From positions 1-33,934 of the forward strand of contig JAZRPO010000027.1 of the NCBI GenBank assembly GCA_045649265.1: a stretch of 33,934 nt of DNA, given 5' to 3'. Below are positions 6,880 to 15,443 of the stretch, one piece after another; the stretch's first letter is position 1; every line of letters starts with the position of its first letter. The notes beneath the pieces are model-generated. The model was not told the origin of the DNA. It saw only the letters and a program-made list of their open reading frames with translations, and did not search any database. The translations under genes and the position numbers were made by a program. Source of the DNA: SIG480 sp045649265. Its GTDB lineage: Bacteria > Bacillota > Clostridia > Oscillospirales > JAAYXM01.

Positions 6880-9800
6880 TTATTTAAAGTATTTTACTGC
6901 TGCTTCAAACATACGTACATCATAATTGCCGAGAACATTCTTATAAAGGCCGCTACCAACACGCTCGCTGTGTCCCATTTTGCCGAACACTCTTCCGTCA
7001 GGTGATGTAATACCCTCAATTGCATACATTGAGTCATTCGGGTTAAACCTGATGTCGCTTGTTGCGTTTCCGTCAAGGTCAACATACTGAGTGGCAATCT
7101 GCCCGTTTTCAGCAAGCTTTGCAATCAGAGCTTCATCAGCCAGGAATCTGCCCTCACCGTGAGAAATCGGAACTGCATATACTTCTCCAACTTCGGTGAG
7201 CGAAAGCCACGGAGATTTGTTCGATGCAATGCGCGTTCTTACAATCCTTGACTGGTGGCGAGCGATTGTATTGAACGTAAGCGTCGGGCAGCTTTCATCG
7301 GTATCAATAATCTTTCCAAACGGAACAAGCCCAAGCTTTATAAGTGCCTGAAAGCCGTTGCAAATGCCACACATAAGCCCGTCACGCTCATCGAGAAGCT
7401 GCATAACACCTTCTTTGATTGCTGTATTTCTGAAAAATGCCGTTATAAACTTTCCGCTTCCATCAGGCTCGTCACCGCCGGAGAAGCCGCCGGGGATGAA
7501 TACCATTTGCGCTGTTTTCAATCGATTTGCAAAATCTTCAACACTGCCTTTGATTGCATCGGAAGTGAGGTTCTTTATAACAACGATTTCAGGCTCTGCG
7601 CCTGCATCGCGCATCGCCTTCGCAGAATCATACTCACAGTTAGTTCCCGGGAAAGCAGGAATTAAAACTTTTGGTTTTGCAGAACGAATTACAGGAACAA
7701 TATGTTTTTTATCTGTAAAGCTAAAAGTCTTTACGTTGTTTTTCGCATGTTCAATGTTGCAACTGAATACACTTTCGAGCTTGTTTTCATATATTGAAAG
7801 AAGCTCATCTGCGCAAACCTTTTCGTTGCCGTATGTAAACTCCTTGTTGTCCGTTACATATCCGATAAGGCGCGCATCTTCAATATCCTCGCTAACTTCA
7901 AGAACAAACGAAGCATACTTATATCCGAAAAGCTCTGAAACCGAAAGGTCATCAGCAAATTCAAACCCGAAACCGTTGCCAAATGCCATTTTCATAACAG
8001 CCTCGGCAATACCGCCGATTCCAGGAGTGTAGCATGCCAGAACTTTTCCTGCACGCATAAGGCCTGTTACTTTCTTAAACAAAGCAAGGATGGACTCGGT
8101 TTTTGGGAGCTTATTTTCATCAAACTCAGCCGAGAGGAGAACAACACGGCTTCCTGCCCTTTTAAACTCCGGAGATATTACCTCTGACGTTTTTCCGCAG
8201 GTGACTGCAAATGAAACGAGAGTCGGCGGAACATCAAGATCCTCAAACGAACCGCTCATAGAATCCTTGCCACCAATTGAACCTATTCTGAGCTCTTTCT
8301 GAGCCTTGAATGCACCGAGGAGAGCTGAAAGTGGTTTACCCCAACGCTTCGGGTCACGCCCAAGGCGCTCAAAGTATTCCTGGAAAGTGAGATAAACATC
8401 ATCAAAGCTTGCTCCTGTTGCTATAAGCTTGCAAACCGATTCAACAACTGCCATATATGCACCGTGATATGGGCTTTGTTCCATCAAAAACGGATTGTAG
8501 CCCCATGACATAAACGAACAGGTGTCTGTATGTTTCTTTTCCACAGAAACCTTCTGAACCATAGCCTGAATCGGAGTAAGCTGATGCTTTCCTCCAAACG
8601 GCATAAGAACTGTACCGGCTCCGATAGTAGAGTCAAATCTTTCAGAAAGCCCGCGTTTTGAGCATATATTGAGGTCATCTGCGAGCTTTTTATAGTTCTC
8701 AGAAAATGTGCCTTCGACTTTTTTATCGGAAAGTATTGGCTTTGCAGCCTCGACTGTAATATGCTTTTCTGCACCGTTTGAATTTAAGAATTCACGGCTT
8801 ATATCAACTATCTTCTTCCCGTTCCAGTTCATAACAAGACGAGGAGACTCCGTTACCGTCGCAACGACAGTTGCCTGGAGATTTTCAGAAGCGGCAAGCT
8901 CCAAGAAGCGATCCTTATCCTTTGCTTCTATAACACATGCCATTCTCTCCTGAGATTCACTGATCGCAAGCTCAGTTCCGTCAAGCCCGTCATATTTTTT
9001 CGGGACTGCATCAAGATTAATTTCAAGGCCGTCTGCAAGCTCGCCGATTGCAACGGAAACGCCGCCTGCGCCAAAGTCATTGCAACGTTTTATCAGCTTA
9101 CTTGCCTCAGGATTCCTGAACAGGCGTTGGAGCTTCCTTTCCTCAGGAGCATTTCCCTTCTGAACCTCAGCACCGCAAGTTTCAAGAGAATCTGCAGTAT
9201 GAGATTTTGAAGAGCCGGTTGCACCGCCGCAGCCGTCACGTCCCGTGCTTCCGCCGAGAAGAACAACGATATCTCCAGCATCAGGCCTTTCGCGCCGCAC
9301 ATTCTCCTGCGGAGCTGCAGCTATAACAGCACCGATCTCCATGCGCTTTGCGGCATAACCGTCGTGATAAAGCTCGTCAACAATACCGGTTGCAAGACCT
9401 ATTTGGTTTCCATAGGAGGAGTATCCTGCTGCGGCTGTTGTGACAATTTTCCTCTGTGGAAGCTTGCCTTTGATTGTCTCGCTGACAGGCTTCAAGGGGT
9501 TCGCTGCGCCTGTAAGGCGCATTGCGCCGTAAACATATGAACGACCTGAGAGCGGGTCACGGATTGCGCCGCCGATACATGTAGCCGCACCGCCAAAAGG
9601 CTCAATTTCTGTAGGATGGTTGTGGGTTTCATTCTTGAAAAGAAGGAGCCACGGTTCTTTTTTGCCGTCAATCTCAACATCAATTTTTACCGTACATGCG
9701 TTGATTTCTTCGGATTCATCAAGCTTTTCAAGCTCTCCGTTTGCACGGAGATACTTAACTGCAACCGTTGCAAGGTCCATAAGACAAACAGGCTTTGTCC

Positions 9801-10572
9801 TTCCGAGCGAACGGCGGACTTCAAGGTATTCCTCATATGTTTTCGAAAGCAGCTCATCTTCAAAAGAAACACTGTCGATAGTAGTCAGAAAGGTTGTATG
9901 ACGGCAGTGATCAGACCAATATGTATCTATCATTCGAATTTCCGTAATTGTCGGGTTTCTCCCCTCTTTTACGAAATAGCCCTGACAGAACTCTATATCG
10001 TCTGCATCCATTGCAAGGCCGTACTGTGAAACAAAGCTTTCAAGACCTTTTCTGTCAAGGTCAATAAATCCGTTTATTGTTTCAACCGTTGTCGGAATCT
10101 CATACTGCGTTTTCAGGGTTTCTGGTTTTTCGAGGGATGCTTCTCTTGCCTCAACGGGGTTGATAACATATTTCTTGATTTCAGCAAGCTCTGCGTCGCT
10201 TATTGCGCCGTAGAGAATATAAACTTTTGCAGTTCTGACCGTCGGGCGCTCGTCCTGAGATATAATCTGAATACACTGCGCCGCCGAATCAGCACGCTGG
10301 TCAAACTGCCCCGGGAGATACTCAACCGCAAAAGCAGTTGAATCACAACTAAAATCAATTTCTTCGGAAACCACATCAAGCTGCGGCTCTGAAAAAACTG
10401 TTTTCTTTGCATATTCAAAAAGTTCTTCAGTGATGTTTTCAGCATCATAACGATTTATAATTCGCACATCAGAGAGTTTCTTAATCCCGAGAAGGCTTCT
10501 TACATCAGAGAGAAGCGCACGAGCTTCGTTTGCAAGTTCTTTTTTCTTTTCAACATATATTCTATATACCAT
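6880..10572 (-). CDS. purL: Phosphoribosylformylglycinamidine synthase, single-chain
   Basis: A 1230-residue, single-polypeptide FGAM synthase converting FGAR, glutamine and ATP to FGAM. It has an N-terminal domain, a linker, two AIRS-like synthetase halves (RNPTITEIRMIDTYWSDHCRHT and NETHNHPTEIEPFGGAATC are clear landmarks) and a C-terminal class I glutaminase. The glutaminase is intact: Cys1071 in CGICNGFQAL, and His1201 with Glu1203 in GHSERVG. This contrasts with the degenerate glutaminase of PurF in the same operon. The start at 10570-10572 follows AAGGGGAG and fits the conserved MVYRIYVEKK beginning; a longer frame would overlap purD. Four bases separate it from the purD stop. Confidence 0.96.
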   Translation of the reverse strand: MVYRIYVEKKKELANEARALLSDVRSLLGIKKLSDVRIINRYDAENITEELFEYAKKTVFSEPQLDVVSEEIDFSCDSTAFAVEYLPGQFDQRADSAAQCIQIISQDERPTVRTAKVYILYGAISDAELAEIKKYVINPVEAREASLEKPETLKTQYEIPTTVETINGFIDLDRKGLESFVSQYGLAMDADDIEFCQGYFVKEGRNPTITEIRMIDTYWSDHCRHTTFLTTIDSVSFEDELLSKTYEEYLEVRRSLGRTKPVCLMDLATVAVKYLRANGELEKLDESEEINACTVKIDVEIDGKKEPWLLLFKNETHNHPTEIEPFGGAATCIGGAIRDPLSGRSYVYGAMRLTGAANPLKPVSETIKGKLPQRKIVTTAAAGYSSYGNQIGLATGIVDELYHDGYAAKRMEIGAVIAAAPQENVRRERPDAGDIVVLLGGSTGRDGCGGATGSSKSHTADSLETCGAEVQKGNAPEERKLQRLFRNPEASKLIKRCNDFGAGGVSVAIGELADGLEINLDAVPKKYDGLDGTELAISESQERMACVIEAKDKDRFLELAASENLQATVVATVTESPRLVMNWNGKKIVDISREFLNSNGAEKHITVEAAKPILSDKKVEGTFSENYKKLADDLNICSKRGLSERFDSTIGAGTVLMPFGGKHQLTPIQAMVQKVSVEKKHTDTCSFMSWGYNPFLMEQSPYHGAYMAVVESVCKLIATGASFDDVYLTFQEYFERLGRDPKRWGKPLSALLGAFKAQKELRIGSIGGKDSMSGSFEDLDVPPTLVSFAVTCGKTSEVISPEFKRAGSRVVLLSAEFDENKLPKTESILALFKKVTGLMRAGKVLACYTPGIGGIAEAVMKMAFGNGFGFEFADDLSVSELFGYKYASFVLEVSEDIEDARLIGYVTDNKEFTYGNEKVCADELLSIYENKLESVFSCNIEHAKNNVKTFSFTDKKHIVPVIRSAKPKVLIPAFPGTNCEYDSAKAMRDAGAEPEIVVIKNLTSDAIKGSVEDFANRLKTAQMVFIPGGFSGGDEPDGSGKFITAFFRNTAIKEGVMQLLDERDGLMCGICNGFQALIKLGLVPFGKIIDTDESCPTLTFNTIARHQSRIVRTRIASNKSPWLSLTEVGEVYAVPISHGEGRFLADEALIAKLAENGQIATQYVDLDGNATSDIRFNPNDSMYAIEGITSPDGRVFGKMGHSERVGSGLYKNVLGNYDVRMFEAAVKYFK

Positions 10573-10576
10573 ATCT

Positions 10577-11845
10577 TTATCTCCCCTTTGCCAAAAGCGC
10601 TTTCTGGCCGATGTCCTTTCGGTAATATGCATTATCAAACTTTATCCTGCCAACAAGGTTATACGCACCGGAAATAGCCTCACCGAGAGTATCCGCAACT
10701 GCGGTAGCACCAAGCACTCTTCCGCCGTTTGTCAAAAGCTTATCTCCTGAAAGCTTTGCTCCTGCAACATAAACATTGTCGGAAATATCATCGGGAATAT
10801 CCATCTCAAAGCCTTTTTCGTATGCCTCAGGGTATCCCTTAGATGCCATTATTACACAGCATGCACTCTTGTCGGAAAATTTGACAATATCTTCGCCGAG
10901 GCATTCGTTTGTAACTGCCTGCATAATGGTGAGAAGGTCGGTTTCAAGAAGCGGAAGAACCACCTGAGTTTCGGGGTCACCAAAACGGCAGTTGTACTCA
11001 ATGACCTTAACGCCTTTATCTGTAATCATAAGCCCGAAATAAAGGCAACCCTTAAACGGTCTTCCCTCTTTACGCATTGCATTGATTGTCGGGATAAAGA
11101 TTTCATCCATGCACGAGTTTGCAATTTTTTCTGTATAATATGGGTTTGGCGCAACGGTTCCCATTCCGCCTGTATTCAGGCCTGTGTCGTTATCCCCTGA
11201 CCGTTTGTGATCCATGGAAGATACCATTGGCACAACGTGTTTTCCGTCCGTAAATGCAAGAACGGATACCTCAGGACCGGTCAAAAACTCTTCAATAACG
11301 ATAGTCTCACCGCTTTTTCCAAAAGCTTTATCCTGCATCATGGATTTAACAGCATCAACTGCTGCTTCACGTGTTTCAGCAATTATAACGCCCTTTCCAA
11401 GAGCAAGTCCATCAGCCTTGATAACAGTGGGAATCGGAGCAGTTTCGAGATATTTAAGAGCTTTTTCTATATCATCAAAAACTTCGTACTCGGCAGTTGG
11501 AATGTTGTATTTTTTCATAAGATTTTTGGCAAACACCTTGCTGCCCTCTATAATAGCTGCGTTTGCTCGAGGACCAAAGCACGGAATCCCCGCATCCTCA
11601 AGAGCATCAACTGCACCGAGAACAAGCGGATCATCAGGTGCAACAACAGCGTAGTCAATCTTGTTTGAAATTGCAAAATCAACTATTTTCGGGATTTCTT
11701 TTGCACCTATATCAACACATGTAGCGTCTTTCGCAATTCCGCCATTTCCGGGAAGCGCAAAAATTTCGCTCACGTTCTTGTTTGCCTTAATTTTTTTGAT
11801 GATGGCATGTTCTCTTCCGCCACCACCTACAACCATAATTTTCAT
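10577..11845 (-). CDS. purD: Phosphoribosylamine--glycine ligase
   Basis: This 422-residue ATP-grasp enzyme joins phosphoribosylamine and glycine to form GAR, the second purine step. The N-terminal MKIMVVGGGGREHAI is diagnostic. Further blocks are DPLVLGAVDALE, KADGLALGKGV in the ATP-grasp core, and YGLMITDKGVKVIEYNCRFGDPETQ carrying metal ligands. Start: the ATG at 11843-11845, preceded by GGGAGGG; an in-frame TTG lies one codon upstream and is less likely. It sits between the AICAR transformylase and purL in the purine operon. Confidence 0.97.
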   Translation of the reverse strand: MKIMVVGGGGREHAIIKKIKANKNVSEIFALPGNGGIAKDATCVDIGAKEIPKIVDFAISNKIDYAVVAPDDPLVLGAVDALEDAGIPCFGPRANAAIIEGSKVFAKNLMKKYNIPTAEYEVFDDIEKALKYLETAPIPTVIKADGLALGKGVIIAETREAAVDAVKSMMQDKAFGKSGETIVIEEFLTGPEVSVLAFTDGKHVVPMVSSMDHKRSGDNDTGLNTGGMGTVAPNPYYTEKIANSCMDEIFIPTINAMRKEGRPFKGCLYFGLMITDKGVKVIEYNCRFGDPETQVVLPLLETDLLTIMQAVTNECLGEDIVKFSDKSACCVIMASKGYPEAYEKGFEMDIPDDISDNVYVAGAKLSGDKLLTNGGRVLGATAVADTLGEAISGAYNLVGRIKFDNAYYRKDIGQKALLAKGR

Positions 11846-11863
11846 CAAAATTCCCTCCCGGTA

Positions 11864-13048
11864 TTAATGGTGGAACAGGCGCATGCCCGTAAATGCCATA
11901 GCGATGTTGTGCTTGTTGCAGCACTCGATAACCAAATCGTCTCTTATTGATCCACCAGGCTGTGCAATGTAGCTTACACCACTCATTGCTGCGCGGTCAA
12001 TATTATCCGCAAACGGGAAGAACGCATCAGATCCCAATGCAACACCATGAATCGTGTCAAGATATGCGCGCATTTCTTCATTTGTGAACGGCTCGGGTTT
12101 TCTTGTAAAGAAGCGTTGCCATACACCGTCAGCGCAGACATCCTCTTCGTTTTTATTAATATATCCGTCAATCACGTTATCACGGTCAGGACGGCCGAGG
12201 TCGTCCTTAAACGGAAGTGAAAGAACTTTTTCATGCTGGCGCAAAAACCAGGTGTCAGCCTTTGTTCCTGCAAGGCGCGTGCAATGAATTCTTGACTGCT
12301 GACCTGCACCAACTCCTATAGCCTGTCCGTCAACTGCATAGCAAACGGAATTGGACTGAGTATATTTAAGCGTGATGAGCGCAACGATAAGGTCACGCAC
12401 AGCATCATCTGAGAGAGTCTTATTCTCTGTGACAATCTCAGAAAGAAGCTCACGGTTAATTTTAAAATTGTTTCTGCCCTGCTCAAAGGTGATTCCGAAA
12501 ACCTGCTTTCGCTCAATAACTTCCGGAACATAATCCGCGTCAATCTTTACGATATTGTAGTTTCCCTTGCGTTTTGTCTTTAAAATTTCGAGAGCCTCAG
12601 GCTCGTATCCCGGAGCAATGATTCCGTCAGAAACCTCGCGCTTAATCATCTTTGCAGTTGTAACATCGCATACATCGGAAAGCGCAACCCAGTCACCAAA
12701 TGAGCACATTCTGTCTGTTCCGCGTGCTCTTGCGTATGCACAAGCAAGAAGAGAGTCATCAAGCCCCTCAACATCATCAACAAAGCAAGCCTTTTTTAGC
12801 TTGTCCGACAGAGGAATTCCCACCGCTGCAGACGTCGGGCTGACATGCTTAAACGATGTAGCCGCCGGAAGCCCGAGGGCTTCGCGAAGCTCTCGAACAA
12901 GTTGCCATGCATTAAATGCATCAAGAAAATTGATATAACCCGGGCGGCCTGACAAAATTTCTATTGGAAGGTCGCTTCCGTTCTCCATGAAAATTCTGGA
13001 CGGCTTCTGATTCGGATTGCATCCGTATTTGAGTTCAAATTCCTTCAT
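11864..13048 (-). CDS. purH: AICAR transformylase, stand-alone (PurH C-terminal type)
   Basis: A 394-residue protein corresponding to the transformylase domain of PurH. It transfers a formyl group from 10-formyl-THF to AICAR, giving FAICAR. Key residues Lys67-His68 appear in SFKHVSP, preceded by the family start KYGCNPNQKPSR. Other landmarks are the GVGAGQQSR block and SDAFFPFADNIDRA near the C-terminus. The N-terminal IMP cyclohydrolase domain of ordinary bifunctional PurH (about 500-530 residues) is absent. A separate cyclohydrolase gene lies 14 bp upstream in the operon and supplies that step. Confidence 0.94.
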   Translation of the reverse strand: MKEFELKYGCNPNQKPSRIFMENGSDLPIEILSGRPGYINFLDAFNAWQLVRELREALGLPAATSFKHVSPTSAAVGIPLSDKLKKACFVDDVEGLDDSLLACAYARARGTDRMCSFGDWVALSDVCDVTTAKMIKREVSDGIIAPGYEPEALEILKTKRKGNYNIVKIDADYVPEVIERKQVFGITFEQGRNNFKINRELLSEIVTENKTLSDDAVRDLIVALITLKYTQSNSVCYAVDGQAIGVGAGQQSRIHCTRLAGTKADTWFLRQHEKVLSLPFKDDLGRPDRDNVIDGYINKNEEDVCADGVWQRFFTRKPEPFTNEEMRAYLDTIHGVALGSDAFFPFADNIDRAAMSGVSYIAQPGGSIRDDLVIECCNKHNIAMAFTGMRLFHH

Positions 13049-13062
13049 CGGTCATTTACTCC

Positions 13063-13785
13063 TTAATTATTCTTATTTATCATTCTGTTTTCGCTCTTGC
13101 CACTTTCAAGGTCAGTATATCTGACATAGAGAGAAATCTTGTTTTCATCATCAAGCGAACTCCAAAGCGATGTCGTAAACTCGTCAATATCGTTCGGAAT
13201 AGCAACGCGCTCAGGCTCTCCGCAGAATGTCGGAATCGGGTTTCCGTCACAAATGTAGGTGTGAATAAAGTGGCCAAGCCCTGCAACCGAGGGGTATTCA
13301 AAGTGCATACGGCAGCAGTCTGAGCCATTTTCATCTATGCTTTTGAGAATGCTCATTTCGTATGTAAAATCACCGTTTGCAAATGTAGCCATTCCGCTTA
13401 TACGAGGAGTGAAATTCGGTGCATCTGGCTCAAACTCACGTGTTTTGAGAGCCTCTCTGAAACCTTTCCCGGCTTTTACAAAATCGAAAATCGTATCGGT
13501 CTGGTTTCCGTTTGTAACAATCAGCTTATTTTCAAAGCTTCTTATTGCCGCATAAATAATAAGGCTTGGGTCTTCAACCTTCGAAGCATCAAACGGCTCC
13601 GTAAAAACTTCTCCGTTCTTTTCCGTAAAAATTCTGTTTCGGCTGTTTGCACTTCTACCCATTATGAAATAAGCGGTACAGGCTTTTTTGCCATCCGCAC
13701 TTTTGCCTATTACTATGCCTCGCCCGACATATGAATTGCCCTTTACCTGATTTTCAATGGTATTGATTTCATATATATTCATCAT
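13063..13785 (-). CDS. purO: IMP cyclohydrolase, PurO type
   Basis: About 240 residues matching the PurO-type IMP cyclohydrolase family first known from archaea, which closes FAICAR to IMP. Supporting blocks are SYVGRGIVIGKSADGKKA at the N-terminus, FIMGRSANSRNR, ASKVEDPSLIIYAAIR and PRISGMA. This fold is unrelated to the cyclohydrolase domain of PurH, so it completes the split pathway with the neighbouring transformylase. Two adjacent ATGs (13783-13785 and 13780-13782) follow AAAGGGG; either may be used. A longer frame into purN lacks a ribosome site. The purO symbol is by analogy. Confidence 0.9.
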   Translation of the reverse strand: MMNIYEINTIENQVKGNSYVGRGIVIGKSADGKKACTAYFIMGRSANSRNRIFTEKNGEVFTEPFDASKVEDPSLIIYAAIRSFENKLIVTNGNQTDTIFDFVKAGKGFREALKTREFEPDAPNFTPRISGMATFANGDFTYEMSILKSIDENGSDCCRMHFEYPSVAGLGHFIHTYICDGNPIPTFCGEPERVAIPNDIDEFTTSLWSSLDDENKISLYVRYTDLESGKSENRMINKNN

Positions 13786-13795
13786 TTTTGCCCCT

Positions 13796-14401
13796 TTAAA
13801 TAGCATTTATTTCTGAACAAACCTTTTCAACTGCTGCCGGGAGAATCTTCCACTCGGCAAGACGCATGACGCGTTTTTGAAGCGTTTCAGGGGTATCGTT
13901 CTTCCGGATTGAGACCGCCTTTTGCATTATGATTTCTCCCCCATCGGGAATCTCATTCACAAAATGCACCGTCGCCCCCGTGACCTTCACTCCGTATTCA
14001 AGCGCCGCCTCGTGAACCCGAAGCCCATAAAAGCCCTTCCCGCAAAAGGATGGAATAAGAGATGGGTGAACATTTATAATGCGCTTTGGATAGCGGCTCG
14101 TAAATTTTTCGCTGAGAATCGCCATAAAGCCCGCAAGCACAATAACATCAATCTTCTGCTCATCAATAATCCGGATAAGCTCATCTTCAAACTGACCAGG
14201 CTTTGGAAAATCTTTTTTGAGAACAACTTTTGTTTTGATGCCTGCCTTCTCAGCGCGAGAAAGGGCAAAGGCTGTTTCGTTATTGGAAATAACAAGCTCA
14301 ATTTTTCCGCTTGTCAGAGCCCCGCTGTCTTCGGCATCAATCAGGGCTTGGAGGTTTGTACCTCCGCCTGACACCAGAACTGCTATTCTTGCAGTTTTCA
14401 T
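13796..14401 (-). CDS. purN: Phosphoribosylglycinamide formyltransferase
   Basis: This 201-residue GAR transformylase uses 10-formyl-THF to formylate GAR. The catalytic set is present: Asn110 and His112 in RIINVHPSLIPSF, and Asp153 in IPDGGEII. The N-terminal SGGGTNLQALID binds the phosphate of the substrate. Length is standard. Its ATG overlaps the purM stop (ATGA) by 4 bp, so translation is coupled. Together with the transformylase of the same operon it draws on the formyl-THF made by Fhs. Confidence 0.97.
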   Translation of the reverse strand: MKTARIAVLVSGGGTNLQALIDAEDSGALTSGKIELVISNNETAFALSRAEKAGIKTKVVLKKDFPKPGQFEDELIRIIDEQKIDVIVLAGFMAILSEKFTSRYPKRIINVHPSLIPSFCGKGFYGLRVHEAALEYGVKVTGATVHFVNEIPDGGEIIMQKAVSIRKNDTPETLQKRVMRLAEWKILPAAVEKVCSEINAI

Positions 14402-15438
14402 AAAATCACCTTTTCATCGGATTTTATAATTTCACCGATTACGTACGCATCTTCACCATTATCGCGGAGAATTGAAAGCGCCTTTTCTGCATCCTCTGCT
14501 CTCACTACAACGCTCATTCCGACACCCATATTGAAGGTGTTGAACATATCACGCTCGCTGATGTTTCCCATTTTTGCGATAAGGTCAAAAATCGGGAGAA
14601 TCTTGACTTTTGATTTATCAATTTTTGCACCGAATCCCTCAGGTATGCTTCTTGGAATATTCTCATAGAAGCCACCGCCGGTTATGTGAGAAATACCCTT
14701 TACGGTAACGTTTTCAAGCAGAGCAAGGATTGATTTTACATAAATCTTGGTCGGAGTAAGCAGGGTTTCACCTATTGATTTTCCTCCAAGCTCGGCAACC
14801 GGGGCCTTTATATCGCTGTTTTCAACATCAAACACTTTTCTGACAAGCGAAAATCCGTTTGAGTGGACACCGCTTGAAGCAAGTGCGATAACAACATCAC
14901 CTTCTGCCATTGTTTTGTTGTCAATAATTTTTGATTTGTCAACAACGCCTGTGCAATAACCTGCAAGGTCATATTCATCAACCGGATAAAAGCCGGGCAT
15001 CTCTGCTGTCTCACCACCAATGAGTGCCGCCCCTGACTGAACACAGCCTTCACAAACTCCCTTGACAATATCTGCGATTCTTTCAGGAATGTTTTTTCCG
15101 CATGCAATGTAATCGAGGAAGAAAAGCGGTTTTGCACCGCTGCATATGATGTCGTTGACACACATGGCAACACAATCAATGCCTACCGTATCGTGCTTAT
15201 CCATAAGGAATGCAAGTTTTAATTTGGTTCCTACACCGTCTGTTCCACTTACGAGAACAGGCTTTGACATCCCCGTTACGTCAAGTTCAAAAAGGCCGCC
15301 AAATCCTCCGACATCGGAACAGACGCCACTTGTCATTGTTTTTGCGATATGCTGCTTCATCAGCTCTACTGCACGATATCCGGCAGTAATATCAACGCCT
15401 GCTGCTGCATAGCTGTCTGATTTTGATTGCAAATTCAT
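14398..15438 (-). CDS. purM: Phosphoribosylformylglycinamidine cyclo-ligase (AIR synthetase)
   Basis: A 346-residue enzyme of the PurM/AIR-synthase fold that closes FGAM to AIR with ATP. Landmarks are YAAAGVDITAGYRAVELMK at the N-terminus, SGTDGVGTKLKLAF, FFLDYIACGKN, LIGGETAEMPGFY, and HITGGGFYENIPR. The start at 15436-15438 follows AAAGGAA and gives the usual N-terminus; in-frame codons further upstream would enter purF. The gap to the purF stop is 5 bp and the 3' end overlaps purN by 4 bp, so it is tightly coupled within the operon. Confidence 0.97.
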   Translation of the reverse strand: MNLQSKSDSYAAAGVDITAGYRAVELMKQHIAKTMTSGVCSDVGGFGGLFELDVTGMSKPVLVSGTDGVGTKLKLAFLMDKHDTVGIDCVAMCVNDIICSGAKPLFFLDYIACGKNIPERIADIVKGVCEGCVQSGAALIGGETAEMPGFYPVDEYDLAGYCTGVVDKSKIIDNKTMAEGDVVIALASSGVHSNGFSLVRKVFDVENSDIKAPVAELGGKSIGETLLTPTKIYVKSILALLENVTVKGISHITGGGFYENIPRSIPEGFGAKIDKSKVKILPIFDLIAKMGNISERDMFNTFNMGVGMSVVVRAEDAEKALSILRDNGEDAYVIGEIIKSDEKVIL

Positions 15439-15443
15439 ATTTC

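Noticed and set aside
5443..12938. Many plus-strand open frames of 60-220 codons across the purine operon
   Set aside because: They are antisense shadows of intact purine genes with no ribosome sites or recognisable domains.
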